Position numbers and translations under genes: made by a program
Origin: Marinibacterium sp.
GTDB lineage: Bacteria; Pseudomonadota; Alphaproteobacteria; Rhodobacterales; Rhodobacteraceae
Reading direction: 5' to 3'
Assembly: GCA_025800215.1 (NCBI GenBank)
Contig: JAOXSC010000195.1
Location: 27,466 to 91,465 of the forward strand
Length of the DNA: 64,000 bases
The notes under the pieces: generated by a model
Database searches by the model: none
The model's input: the letters and a program-made list of their open reading frames with translations, nothing else
Told to the model about the DNA's origin: nothing
Part shown: in pieces, positions 44,522 through 53,615 of the stretch
How positions within the stretch are numbered: position 1 is the stretch's first letter
Layout: every line of letters starts with the position of its first letter

Positions 44522-44716
44522 ATGAAACTGAAGGTCCTTGGCCTTGCTGCTGTTGCCTCGCTGGCGTCGACCGGCGCCTGGGCCAATGCGGCAGGCTGCA
44601 GCGTGCTTGGCACCTGCAAGGTTCCGGAAATCAGCGCCGTTGACGGTGCTGCCGCAATCGCCGCCGTTCTGGCCGTTGTCGCCCTGGTGTGGGAACGCTC
44701 GCGCCGTTCGGCCTGA
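44522..44716 (+). CDS. Tiny VPEID-CTERM-type sorted protein (64 aa)
   Basis: The precursor has a signal peptide (residues 1-21, ending 'STGAWA'), a 12-residue core N22-K33 with two cysteines ('GCSVLGTC'), then 'VPEIS' (34-38), a hydrophobic helix (~43-57) and the basic end 'ERSRRSA'. This is the three-part exosortase sorting signal, here VPEIS instead of VPEID. The cognate exosortase E gene starts 103 bases downstream. After both cleavages only about 12-16 residues would remain. AGAGGA precedes the ATG at 44522; the longer open frame from 44441 is not used. Confidence 0.85.
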   Translation: MKLKVLGLAAVASLASTGAWANAAGCSVLGTCKVPEISAVDGAAAIAAVLAVVALVWERSRRSA

Positions 44717-44819
44717 TCCGTTCCGGTCCGCATCTTGGATGCATGACGGTTTGCTATCGGGCGGGGCGACGCAGTGGTCGGCCTGCCCATTTTCGTTTCT
44801 TGTGTATTGAGTACCCCAC

Positions 44820-46448
44820 ATGCCCCAGGACATCGTGCAGACTGCGCTTCGCGGCAAAGGATCGGCGCCACGGCTGTTGATCGCCCTTGCGATCACCGCG
44901 CTGGCGCTGATCGGATCCAGCCTGATCTTCTACTATTCCTATCGCGAAGGCTGTGCGGGGGTCGCATCGTGGAAGTTCTGCAAATTCTCGACGCATTTCT
45001 TTGAACGCGCGCTCGCGGTGCTGGTGCTGGGGGCGCTTTATGCGGTTGCCCGGCCTGACCGTGTGGCCCCGCTGGGTGATGCGGTGCGGGCGTCCGGGCC
45101 CACGGGCCCGGCCTGGGTTCTGGTGGGGGGTGGCGCCCTGTGTGTGGTCGCACCGCCCCTGATGATGGCGCCCGATCTTGGGGGCGCGGGGCTGCTTGCG
45201 TCGGTGACGCTTTGGGCCGTGGGGGTTGCGATGCTTGCGGGCGGTGTGCTGCGCCTGATCGCGCCGTTTTCCGCCTGGTGGCGGGTTCTGGTGCAGGGCC
45301 TGCCGGTGCTGCCGGTCCTGCTGGGCGTCGCGCTGTTTCTGCCTGAAATCGGGGATGCGCTGTTCCCGCTGTGGCAGCTTGACCGGGTCACGGATGCGAC
45401 GTTCCAGGCTGTGATCTGGGCGGGCGGTCTTGTGGGGCTGGAGCTTGTCGGGTTTGTCGACACGCATGACATCGGGCAGGGCGATTTCTGGGTACAGGTG
45501 GGGCAAAGCTGTTCGGGCATCGAAGGCTTTGCGCTGGTGACGGTGTTCCTGAGCGGGTATGCGATCCTGTTCCGGTCGCAGCTGAACATGTGGCGGGTGC
45601 TGTTGATCCTGCCCTTGGGGCTGCTGCTGTCCTGGATCCTGAACATCACGCGGATCACAATGCTGATCTGGATCGGGATCCATGTGTCGCCGACGCTGGC
45701 GATCGAAGGGTTCCATTCCCATGCGGGCTGGCTGGTCTTTTCGCTGCTGTCGCTGGGGATCATTGCGGTGGTGCACAATGTCCCGTGGTTCCGGCTGCAG
45801 GACAAAGTCCGGACGGCGGCGCCGGCCGCGCCGCTGGCGCAGGACTGGAACGCCGCGCGTATCCTGCCGTTTGCGGTGTTCATGTTCTCGGCGTTGCTCG
45901 CGTCGACCTTTTTTCAGACGCCCTCGGTGGCCTATCCGGCGCGCTTTGCGCTGATGGTGGGGGCGGTGTGGTTGTTTCGCGCGCAGATCATGGCGCTGCC
46001 CTGGCGGCTGTCGCCACTGGCTGTGGGCAGCGGCGCGTTGATCGGTGCGCTTTGGTTGCTGACCTCTCCGGCCTCCGCGTCTCAGGATCTGGCGCCCGCG
46101 CTGGCCGCGATGTCGCCGATGCTGTTTGCGGGCTGGGTGGCAACGCGGATCCTGGGCACCAGCCTTGTGGTTCCCATCATCGAAGAGCTGTTCTTTCGCT
46201 CATATCTGATCGACCGGCTGAGCGGGCAGGGCACGCGGATCGGGCTGGCAGTGGCGCTGGCGATCAGCACGGGCGCCTTTGCGGTGCTGCATGACCGCTG
46301 GCTCGCCGCAGCGCTGGCCGGGCTGATCTTTGCCTGGCTTGCGATTCGCCCAGGTGGGCGGATCACGGATGCGATCGTGTCCCATATGGTCGCGAACGCC
46401 CTGATCGCGGGCTGGGCCCTGGTGATCGCGGACTGGTCAGTGATCTGA
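44820..46448 (+). CDS. xrtE: Exosortase E fused to CAAX-type protease (VPEID-CTERM system)
   Basis: The 542-residue multi-membrane-span protein. The exosortase half has the Cys-Arg-His triad: Cys231 in 'VGQSCSGIEGFA', Arg278 in 'LNITRITMLIW', His299 in 'GFHSHAGWLVF'. The C-terminal half is a CAAX/Abi protease: 'VVPIIEELFFRSYLIDRL', 'FAVLHDRWLAA' and 'MVANALIAGW'. It should cleave VPEID-type C-terminal signals in the inner membrane and pass the protein to the surface or matrix; the adjacent 64-residue precursor is the evident substrate. Confidence 0.93.
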   Translation: MPQDIVQTALRGKGSAPRLLIALAITALALIGSSLIFYYSYREGCAGVASWKFCKFSTHFFERALAVLVLGALYAVARPDRVAPLGDAVRASGPTGPAWVLVGGGALCVVAPPLMMAPDLGGAGLLASVTLWAVGVAMLAGGVLRLIAPFSAWWRVLVQGLPVLPVLLGVALFLPEIGDALFPLWQLDRVTDATFQAVIWAGGLVGLELVGFVDTHDIGQGDFWVQVGQSCSGIEGFALVTVFLSGYAILFRSQLNMWRVLLILPLGLLLSWILNITRITMLIWIGIHVSPTLAIEGFHSHAGWLVFSLLSLGIIAVVHNVPWFRLQDKVRTAAPAAPLAQDWNAARILPFAVFMFSALLASTFFQTPSVAYPARFALMVGAVWLFRAQIMALPWRLSPLAVGSGALIGALWLLTSPASASQDLAPALAAMSPMLFAGWVATRILGTSLVVPIIEELFFRSYLIDRLSGQGTRIGLAVALAISTGAFAVLHDRWLAAALAGLIFAWLAIRPGGRITDAIVSHMVANALIAGWALVIADWSVI

Positions 46449-46574
46449 TCGTTAACGAATGCATTGATCAAAATGCGACGGAACCCGCTGGCCCGCCCGG
46501 ACGCGTGAATTGTTCCGCATGGCTGTTGTCAGCGGGTACCGCTCAATTTATGACCGCGTGATCAAATTGTGAGA

Positions 46575-46598
46575 GGCGCGCGTATTCCTCTGCGCGCC
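46575..46598 (+). terminator. Possible terminator downstream of exosortase gene
   Basis: GGCGCGC (46575-46581) pairs perfectly with GCGCGCC (46592-46598), followed by ACGTTTTC. The T-run is weak and the hairpin is about 125 bases beyond the exosortase stop. Confidence 0.35.
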
Positions 46599-47177
46599 AC
46601 GTTTTCGACGAATCGACCGCATCTGACCGACATGCGCAGGTTGTGTCTTGCGGCGCTCCGCGACGGGCGAATCAGGTGTTCTGCCGGGCCATCAACGCGG
46701 GGATTATGCACAAGATAAGTCGAATTTTAGTGCGTTGACGTAGGGTCGCCCTCCTGAGATTTCGCCCTGTCTTGGACCGCGTGCTTGGCCTCGGACGGTA
46801 ACTGCGCCCTAGGGGTCCCGGCTAATCGCATGGCGGGTATAGGAAAATGGCAAATCAATCAAAAAAATATGTATAGCAATATTAGCCATTGCGACAATTG
46901 ATATTGATGTTTGCCACGCATTTAATTCTGAGGTAAACACACCTATGTCGTGTGCTCCATGCAGTCATCGCCTTAAGCGCGAAGTCGCATGGAGGTGCTT
47001 TTTGAGTTCCATGTTATTTTGGTTCAATTAGCAATTCGTTTGCGATTGTTCTGCAGTTTGCTGACGGGCCGCTCGGGCGCAAAGTGCGTCAACGGCCGTT
47101 GGAAATTGCTGAATGAAATGGGGAACGGGAATGGGCATGAAATAGGGGAAATAGGGCAGACGATCCATAGGGCGACG

Positions 47178-47195
47178 CGGGCGGTATTACGCCCG
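47178..47195. repeat. Inverted repeat CGGGCG-N6-CGCCCG
   Basis: Six-base arms around the loop GTATTA in the gene-free region. There is no T-run, so it is probably not a terminator. It lies 25 bp before a second, stronger hairpin. Confidence 0.4.
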
Positions 47196-47220
47196 GTTGC
47201 CGTGTGGATGCAGGCAGTAT

Positions 47221-47255
47221 GAGCTGGCGGTCCAGAATATGTGGCCCGCCAGCTC
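47221..47255. repeat. Perfect 10-bp inverted repeat with 15-base loop
   Basis: GAGCTGGCGG (47221-47230) and CCGCCAGCTC (47246-47255) form a 10-bp GC-rich stem. No T-run follows on either strand. It lies 416 bp upstream of the G8 protein start; a role as leader-RNA structure or protein site is possible. Confidence 0.55.
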
Positions 47256-47670
47256 GGGATCAAACGGGGCAGATAAATAATAAGCAAAAACATAGCACTA
47301 CGTCCTATGGGGATCAGGGTGCATGTTCAGACAGTGCCCGATTCTGCGGCGGGCCTGCCGGTTTTGCTGAATTGAGTGTCTCAACCGTGCATGGATAATA
47401 AGAGTGGCTACTATCAAAGGGCCATAGTCGCTGCGGCGCGGCGAAGTTGTGCCGATTACAAGTACCGGTATGTGGCGAAATCCCGCCATATTCCGTTGCC
47501 CGGTCAGAATACCCAGTTCAAAGCGTGCTGAAAAAATGCAAAGCAGTTCGCGCTATGAGGCCGGTTGCTATTTGTGACCGGAGAAGACCACCACGAACGG
47601 GAATTCCGTTCACACAACCATAACATCAAAAACGGCCCGGCTGACCCCGGCGCCGAACGAGGAGAATATT

Positions 47671-50600
47671 GTGTCTTCGAGAGACTCAATTCAGGATCTG
47701 ACGGGCGGGGGCTCCGTCACCTTGGCACAGGCAAAGGAATCGCTCGCGGCAAGCAAATCCGGTTCGGGCCATAACGGGGGTCATGGCGACGCCGGTCTCA
47801 TGGCGGACATGCAGGGGCTGCGCAATCTCTACCCCGAGACGGACGACAAGGGTGTCGTCTTTGCGCTGAATGGCGGGTCGTGGTTCGATCCCAAAACTTG
47901 GTCAAATGGGCAGGTGCCCGGCAGCGGCGACACCGTTTACATCCCGATGGGGGTATCGGTGGTCTATGACGCGCAAAGCGATGCGCGGCTTGATAAGGTT
48001 GTGGTGGATGGCGGGCTGCACTTTGCGGTCGATACCGACACCCGGCTGATGGTCGATACGCTGCTGGCCGGCAGCATGTCGGAGCTCACCATCGGGGAAG
48101 AAGGCAACCCGGTTCAGGCCGATGTCACGGCCGAGATTATCATCCATCGGGACAATGGATCGATCAACCTGCGTGATACCGCGCAGCTCGACAAGGGCAT
48201 CGTGACCCATGGCAGCGTGCGCGTGGCCGGTCAGGATAAGGCCGATCACCTGAACCTGGCCGTGGAGCCCGACGCAGGCGATGACACGCTGATCTTTTCC
48301 GACAGCCCCACAGGCTGGCAGGTTGGCGACAAGCTGGTGGTCGCGGGCACCGTGTTCGAGCGCGCCAATGTCTTTCAGGACGAGGTCGTCACCATCAAGT
48401 CCATCAAGGCACTGTCGGACGGCACCTATGCGGTCGAACTGAACCAGACGCTCAAGTACGATCACCATACGCCCGATCATTCGTCGGACAAGGAACTGAA
48501 GGTGCCGGTCGCGAACTATACGCGCAACGTGTTCTTCGGCACCGAAACGGATGGCGATCAGTACCTGTCGGACGGCAAGACCGTGCCAGTGACCGAACGT
48601 GGCCACGTCATGTTCATGCACGATGCCGATGTGTCGGTGCAAAACGCCGAATTCTTCGAACTGGGCCGCACCGACAAATCCGAGCTGATCGACGCCAGCG
48701 GCGGCAATGTCGCGGGTCGCTATGCGCTGCATTTCCACCGCACCGGCACCGATGGGGAACCGGCCCTGGCCGAAGGCAACGCGGTCTGGGGCAGCCCGGG
48801 CTGGGGCATCGTGCACCATGATGCCAATCTCGACGTGATTTCGAACGCGGTCTACGGTGTGAACGGCGGTGCGATCATTGCCGAGGCTGGCAATGAGGTC
48901 GGTCTGTGGAAAGACAACATCACGATCAACACCACGGGCAAATACATCACCTTCAACTCGGAACACAGCCAGAACCAGAACCACCCGTCCTGGCGTCAGG
49001 ATTTCCTGGATGATTCCTTTCATCAGGGGATCGGTTACGGGTTCAAATCGCGCCTGGTTGAATCGCATGACAACATCGCGGTCAGCTCGAACGGCGCGGG
49101 CTATTCGTTCTGGCCCATGGGCAAGAAAGGCGGGTCGCCGTCACATATCGACCCTGAAACGTCGGATTTCGAAGCTCTGAACGGGTATGATCCGTTCTTT
49201 GGCAGCGAAACCACCGGCATCAGCAAGCCGCCGAACCGTGAGTTTTCGGGCAATGTGGCCATTGGTGGCCATGTCGGGTTCAACACCAGCGCCGACAAGC
49301 GTCACACCGAAACCGATGTCATGACCGTGATCGAGGATTTTACCGCCTGGGAGGTGACCCAGGGCTTTGGTGGTTTCTATCAGTCGAACTATATCCTCAA
49401 GGACAGTACGCTGATCGGGATTCAGGGCGACTATAACCGCTACCTGAAGAAATCGCCCGCCGGTGCCAACACCATCGGCATCATGGCACGCGAATTCAAC
49501 GAGCTGGCGGTGGTGAACAACCACTTCGAAGGCTTCGACCTTGGCATCTGGGAAAAGAGCCACGAGTTCCAGCTTGAAGGCGTCTACATCATTCTGGGCA
49601 ATGACTTTGTGGATGTCGGCAAGGATGTCACGCTCGGCGTTGATGGCGCCATGCGGTATATCGTGAACGACAATTCGCAGAACTGGCAGGATCGGCTGGA
49701 CGCGGGCACGTTGAACGCGCGTCTGGATCTGGCGCGATCGGACATCAAGATGGAACAGGCCTGGGATCGCCCGCTGATCACCGTGGTCAAGGAAGATTCC
49801 ATTGGCACCCGCAGCGTCGATTTCCGGATCTCTCAGAACCGCTGGCAGGATGTGATCGCACGCGACGGTTACTACACCGATGATGGCAAGTACTACATGG
49901 TTGTCGACGTCGTGGTGGGCGATCGGGCCGTGGGGTCGGTCGGGGTGCTGCCCGTTGCGATCGAGCTTGCCTTTGCCCAATCGGACAGAGGCAGGCTGGA
50001 CGGGGCGCGGAACCTCGGCGAGCTGCCCGAAGAGTTCGGCGCGAACGGTGCTGGCGAATTCAAGGTTGTCGACACCCGTATTCTGGATGCATCTGGCAAC
50101 CAGATGGAGCGCCCTGATACCGGCGATACAGGCGATACCGGCCATGGGTCGGGTGGCCATGGCGGTTCGGACGGCGGCCATGATGGTGGTCACGGTGGCC
50201 ACACTGGGTCTGATGGCGGCCATGGGTCGGATGGCCATGGCGGCTCGGGCGGCCACACCGGCGGTGATGGCGGTCATACTGGTTCTGATGGCGGTCAGGG
50301 CTCGGGCAGCTCAGGCGGCCAGGACGGGTCCGGCGATGGCGACGGAGACGGCGACAGCGGATCTTCGGGCGGCAACAACGATGGCGACAGCGGCACGACC
50401 GGTGGCGGTGACGGCGGATCGTCTGACGGTGACGGCAGTGACGGCGGGCAGAGCGGCACCGTGGATCCCGTCGACCCGCCCAGCTCGGGCGGCAATGCCG
50501 TGGGCGAAATCGGCAGCGTGTCGACGAACCAGACATCGTCGAGCGACTGGATCAGCGTGTCCTTTAGCGAAGAGATCGACAATGCAATTGTCGTGATGGG

Positions 50601-51291
50601 CCCGATCAGCCTGGTAGGTGGTCACGCGGCTGTGACACGGGTGCGCAACGTGACCGATACCGGGTTCGAATTCCAGATCGACGAATGGGACTATCTGGAT
50701 GGCGGCCATGTCACGGAAACCATCGGCTGGATGGCGGTGTCGGAAGGGACGCACACCCTGTCGGATGGTACGGTGATCTCGGCGGGTTCGACCAAGGGGA
50801 ACTATGGCCGCAAGACCGTCGAGCTTGACGGGTTCGACGACACGCCTGTTGTCTTTGGGCAGATCACCGGGGCACGCAACGAAAAGGCGCTGACCTCGCG
50901 GATCTACAATGTCGACGAAGACGAATTCCAGTTCAGCTTCCAGGATGAAGAGGCCGGCAACCGCCGCCTGAACAGGGGCGCCGAGGATTTCGACTGGGTC
51001 GCGGTGTCGCAGGGGGCCACCGATCGGCTGCTTGCGGGTGAAACCACCGCATCGAGCGACCGGTCGCGGACCTTCTTCGATCACGACTTTGATGCCGAAG
51101 ACGACCTTGTTCTGCTGGCCGACATGCAGACCGTGAACAGCCGGAACACGGCGGATCTGCGCTATAAGAACCTTAATGAAAACGGTGTGACGCTGGAGGT
51201 TCAGGAAGAGCAGTCGGCAGATCTCGAAGTCCGACATGAACAAGAAAGCATCGGCTTCTTCGTGGCCGAAGAAGGCCTTTTGTTCCTCTGA
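47671..51291 (+). CDS. Large G8-domain / beta-helix surface protein with His/Gly linker (1206 aa)
   Basis: Domains: ~55-175 a G8 domain ('WFDPKTWSNGQVPGSGDTVYI', 'ITHGSVRVAG'-type strands); ~175-800 a right-handed beta-helix like the CEMIP/TMEM2 group ('GRYALHFHRTG', 'GWGIVHHDANL', 'GGAIIAEAGNEVGLWKDNI'); ~815-945 a Gly/His/Ser/Asp-rich linker; ~945-1206 a beta-rich C-terminal part with two related ~100-residue halves ('WISVSFSEEIDNAIVVMGP' and later 'FDDTPVVFGQITGARNEKA') resembling H-type lectin-like domains. Eukaryotic relatives act on hyaluronan, but activity here is unknown. No Sec signal is seen. The GTG start at 47671 follows GGAG. A strong terminator follows. Confidence 0.87.
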   Translation: MSSRDSIQDLTGGGSVTLAQAKESLAASKSGSGHNGGHGDAGLMADMQGLRNLYPETDDKGVVFALNGGSWFDPKTWSNGQVPGSGDTVYIPMGVSVVYDAQSDARLDKVVVDGGLHFAVDTDTRLMVDTLLAGSMSELTIGEEGNPVQADVTAEIIIHRDNGSINLRDTAQLDKGIVTHGSVRVAGQDKADHLNLAVEPDAGDDTLIFSDSPTGWQVGDKLVVAGTVFERANVFQDEVVTIKSIKALSDGTYAVELNQTLKYDHHTPDHSSDKELKVPVANYTRNVFFGTETDGDQYLSDGKTVPVTERGHVMFMHDADVSVQNAEFFELGRTDKSELIDASGGNVAGRYALHFHRTGTDGEPALAEGNAVWGSPGWGIVHHDANLDVISNAVYGVNGGAIIAEAGNEVGLWKDNITINTTGKYITFNSEHSQNQNHPSWRQDFLDDSFHQGIGYGFKSRLVESHDNIAVSSNGAGYSFWPMGKKGGSPSHIDPETSDFEALNGYDPFFGSETTGISKPPNREFSGNVAIGGHVGFNTSADKRHTETDVMTVIEDFTAWEVTQGFGGFYQSNYILKDSTLIGIQGDYNRYLKKSPAGANTIGIMAREFNELAVVNNHFEGFDLGIWEKSHEFQLEGVYIILGNDFVDVGKDVTLGVDGAMRYIVNDNSQNWQDRLDAGTLNARLDLARSDIKMEQAWDRPLITVVKEDSIGTRSVDFRISQNRWQDVIARDGYYTDDGKYYMVVDVVVGDRAVGSVGVLPVAIELAFAQSDRGRLDGARNLGELPEEFGANGAGEFKVVDTRILDASGNQMERPDTGDTGDTGHGSGGHGGSDGGHDGGHGGHTGSDGGHGSDGHGGSGGHTGGDGGHTGSDGGQGSGSSGGQDGSGDGDGDGDSGSSGGNNDGDSGTTGGGDGGSSDGDGSDGGQSGTVDPVDPPSSGGNAVGEIGSVSTNQTSSSDWISVSFSEEIDNAIVVMGPISLVGGHAAVTRVRNVTDTGFEFQIDEWDYLDGGHVTETIGWMAVSEGTHTLSDGTVISAGSTKGNYGRKTVELDGFDDTPVVFGQITGARNEKALTSRIYNVDEDEFQFSFQDEEAGNRRLNRGAEDFDWVAVSQGATDRLLAGETTASSDRSRTFFDHDFDAEDDLVLLADMQTVNSRNTADLRYKNLNENGVTLEVQEEQSADLEVRHEQESIGFFVAEEGLLFL

Positions 51292-51321
51292 CGCGCGTCC
51301 GAATGAACAGATAGACAGTAT

Positions 51322-51359
51322 AAGGTGGCGCCGAAAGACCGGCGCCACCTTTCTTTTTT
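51322..51359 (+). terminator. Rho-independent terminator after the G8 protein gene
   Basis: AGGTGGCGCC (51323-51332) pairs perfectly with GGCGCCACCT (51341-51350), extended by an A-T pair, with loop GAAAGACC and a following TTCTTTTTT run. It lies 30 bases after the stop codon. Confidence 0.9.
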
Positions 51360-51633
51360 GTTCTGTTTCAATATATTATTGATTTTGATGTAGATCTGAT
51401 CGCAATTTTGTTTCCTTGATGTATTTCGGGCTTTTTTGTGGAAACATAAAAAATAGCTGGTGCATTTTCTTGTGTTTTGGGTTGCGCCAGTGCATGCTTC
51501 AGCTGACAAAATCGGCGTGTGTGTTGTCGTGTCTCCTGTTTTTCGGGGTTTGAGTATTGAGTATACCTATCTTTAATCTGTGCCTGAGACAGTTTGGGTC
51601 CATGGCGTTCACAGGTCCGGAGGGCGTAGGCGC
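51360..51633. other. AT-rich gap upstream of the acyltransferase gene
   Basis: Together with the terminator this makes a 342-base gene-free stretch. It is unusually AT-rich for the window (e.g. 51361-51470) and presumably holds the promoter for the downstream polysaccharide genes. I see no clear hairpin or operator. Confidence 0.5.
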
Positions 51634-52449
51634 ATGACGGACCAGCAGTTGGATTTTGGCGACGCCTCCCATCACAAGCATCAGGGCGACACGGGCGATC
51701 CGCCAAAGGACCGTGTGATTGCGGCGCTCAGCTCTCAGGGGTCTGCGCTGAAGAAATACCAGACCTTCTTTGTCGGTGCGCCGGGTCTTCTGCCGCTGCT
51801 GCGATATGAATGCGCGATGCTGTTGGCGGCCGGACTGCGGGGAGCAGTTGGATATGCGCTGCGCAAGATGATGTTTCCCGGGCTTTTTGCGCGTGTTGGC
51901 AGCGGCGTGAATTTCGGCCGGAACCTGTCGCTGCGCTGCGCGAATTTCATCGACATCGGGGATCGCGTGGCGATTGACGACAATTGCGCGCTGGACGCTC
52001 GCGGTACGCAGGGCACAGGGCCGTTTTCGATCGGCAGCGACAGCCTGATCGCGCGCGACTGCATTCTGGTGGTCAAACAGGGGTATCTGAAGATCGGCAG
52101 GTCCTGTTCGATCGGCAGTCAGACGACGCTGTCGGCGGTCTCGGGGTTAGAGATCGGGGATCACGCGATCATCGCCGGGCAATGCTATTTTGGCGGCGCG
52201 CGCTATCGGACGGAACTGGGCGCGGGGCCCATGGTGGAACAGGGGCTGCAGACCAAGGGCCCGGTCATCATTGGCAACGACGTCTGGATCGGCGCGGGTG
52301 CGCGGGTGATCGACGGTGTGCGCATCGGCGATGGCGCGATCGTGGGCGCGGGGTCTGTGGTCACCAAGGACGTGCCGGAAAATGCCATTGTCGGCGGCTG
52401 CCCCGCACGGGTCATCGGTCACCGAAGCGGCAGTGGAGGGGATGGGTAA
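51634..52449 (+). CDS. Hexapeptide-repeat acyltransferase
   Basis: The 271-residue protein has a left-handed beta-helix of hexapeptide repeats from ~120 to 255 ('[19 protein letters not shown]', '[20 protein letters not shown]', '[19 protein letters not shown]'). Such enzymes O- or N-acetylate sugars. The N-terminal ~60 residues are polar and His/Asp-containing. Location ahead of epimerase, oxidoreductase and glycosyltransferase genes indicates polysaccharide decoration. ATG 51634 was chosen; a GGAGG lies somewhat far upstream. Confidence 0.87.
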   Translation: MTDQQLDFGDASHHKHQGDTGDPPKDRVIAALSSQGSALKKYQTFFVGAPGLLPLLRYECAMLLAAGLRGAVGYALRKMMFPGLFARVGSGVNFGRNLSLRCANFIDIGDRVAIDDNCALDARGTQGTGPFSIGSDSLIARDCILVVKQGYLKIGRSCSIGSQTTLSAVSGLEIGDHAIIAGQCYFGGARYRTELGAGPMVEQGLQTKGPVIIGNDVWIGAGARVIDGVRIGDGAIVGAGSVVTKDVPENAIVGGCPARVIGHRSGSGGDG

Positions 52450-52537
52450 GGGCGCAGCGCCCGAAAGAAGACAGGGCATTTTCGCCCCTGAATGCGATTT
52501 GAAACCAAGTTTGTTTGTTGTCTGAGGAGTGCCGAGT

Positions 52538-53560
52538 TTGACATCAGAACCAATTTATCTGGTCACAGGTGCGGCTGGCTTCGTGGGTCAGCATATGCTG
52601 CAATATTTGCATGGCCAGGGTATCCGGGTTCGCGCCATGGTGCGCAAACCCGCGCAGGCGGCGCAGGTCAAACCCTGGGCGGATGAGGTCGTGATCGCCG
52701 ATCTTCAGGACGCGGGCAGCCTTGGCCCGGCTGTGGAAGGTGTGGCAGGCGTCTATCACATCGGCGCCGTGTTCCGGCAGGAAGGTCTGCCTGACAGCGC
52801 CTTTCATGACATCAATGCCGAAGGGGTCCGGCGCATGCTCGATGCGTCGATCGCGGCCGGGGTGCCGCGCTTTGTGCATTGTTCCACCAACGGGGTGCAC
52901 AGCGACATCGACAATCCCCCCGCCAACGAAACCGCGCCCTTCAAGCCCGGCGATGTCTATCAGGAAAGCAAGCTGGCGGGCGAGCAGATCGCGATGGCCT
53001 ATTTCCTGGACGGGCGCATGCGCGGGGTCGCGCTGCGGCCCGCGATGATCTACGGGCCGGGCGATCAGCGCATGCTCAAGCTGTTTCGCATGATTGCGAC
53101 GGGCAAGTTCTTTTATGTTGGGCCTGGCACGGCCTATACCCACTGGCTCGATGTGCGTGATCTGGCGCGCGCCTTTCATCTGGCGATGCAGGCCGAGGAT
53201 GTGACGGCCGAGGCGTTTTTGATCGGTGGGCGCCACTACAACACGCTGCGCGACAGCGTGCGCGAGATCGCTTCGCAGCTCGACGTGGCCGAACCGGGTC
53301 TGCACCTGCCGGTTGCGCCGGTTATGGCGCTGGCGCATGTGACGCAGGCGATCTGCAAACCGCTGGGGGTCGAACCGCCGTTGTTCCCACGACGGGTGGC
53401 GTTCTTCCTCAAGCACCGGGCCTATGACATTTCAAAGGCGCGCGATGTGCTGGGCTTTGAACCCAAGGCCGATTTTGCGGACGAGGTGCGCGACATCATT
53501 GCCGACTATCGCCAGAGCGGGGATCTGCCCGCTGCCACCCCTGTTGGCCGCGCGGCCTGA
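52538..53560 (+). CDS. NAD-dependent epimerase/dehydratase (extended SDR)
   Basis: The 340-residue protein has the Rossmann motif 'YLVTGAAGFVGQHML', 'GVYHIGAVFRQEG', Ser/Thr in 'FVHCSTNGVHSD' and the catalytic pair in 'VYQESKLAGEQIA' (YxxxK). It probably converts a nucleotide sugar or related substrate. The TTG at 52538 is eight bases after GAGGAG; a GTG at 52529 overlaps that ribosome site and is the other possible start. It is followed 55 bases later by the Gfo/Idh gene. Confidence 0.88.
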   Translation: MTSEPIYLVTGAAGFVGQHMLQYLHGQGIRVRAMVRKPAQAAQVKPWADEVVIADLQDAGSLGPAVEGVAGVYHIGAVFRQEGLPDSAFHDINAEGVRRMLDASIAAGVPRFVHCSTNGVHSDIDNPPANETAPFKPGDVYQESKLAGEQIAMAYFLDGRMRGVALRPAMIYGPGDQRMLKLFRMIATGKFFYVGPGTAYTHWLDVRDLARAFHLAMQAEDVTAEAFLIGGRHYNTLRDSVREIASQLDVAEPGLHLPVAPVMALAHVTQAICKPLGVEPPLFPRRVAFFLKHRAYDISKARDVLGFEPKADFADEVRDIIADYRQSGDLPAATPVGRAA

Positions 53561-53615
53561 ATTCCCGTTACTGGCGCCCAAGCGTGCCGGATCTGGGTTG
53601 AACCACGAGAGACTG

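Larger units (their letters stand above)
46449..47670. other. 1.2-kb intergenic region with inverted repeats and AT-rich stretches
   Basis: No convincing gene is visible. The region has lower GC than its neighbours, notably around 46841-46930. It contains several hairpins (see separate entries) and short open frames such as 46989-47222 (77 codons) without a recognisable product. It precedes the large G8 surface-protein gene and may be its regulatory region or a remnant of an older gene. Confidence 0.6.

Noticed and set aside
46989..47222. 77-codon open frame in the large intergenic region
   Set aside because: No recognisable product, no good ribosome site and no coding-like composition; not called as a gene.
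50113..50470. Repetitive Gly/His DNA considered as a repeat element
   Set aside because: It is in frame within a single protein and encodes a low-complexity linker.
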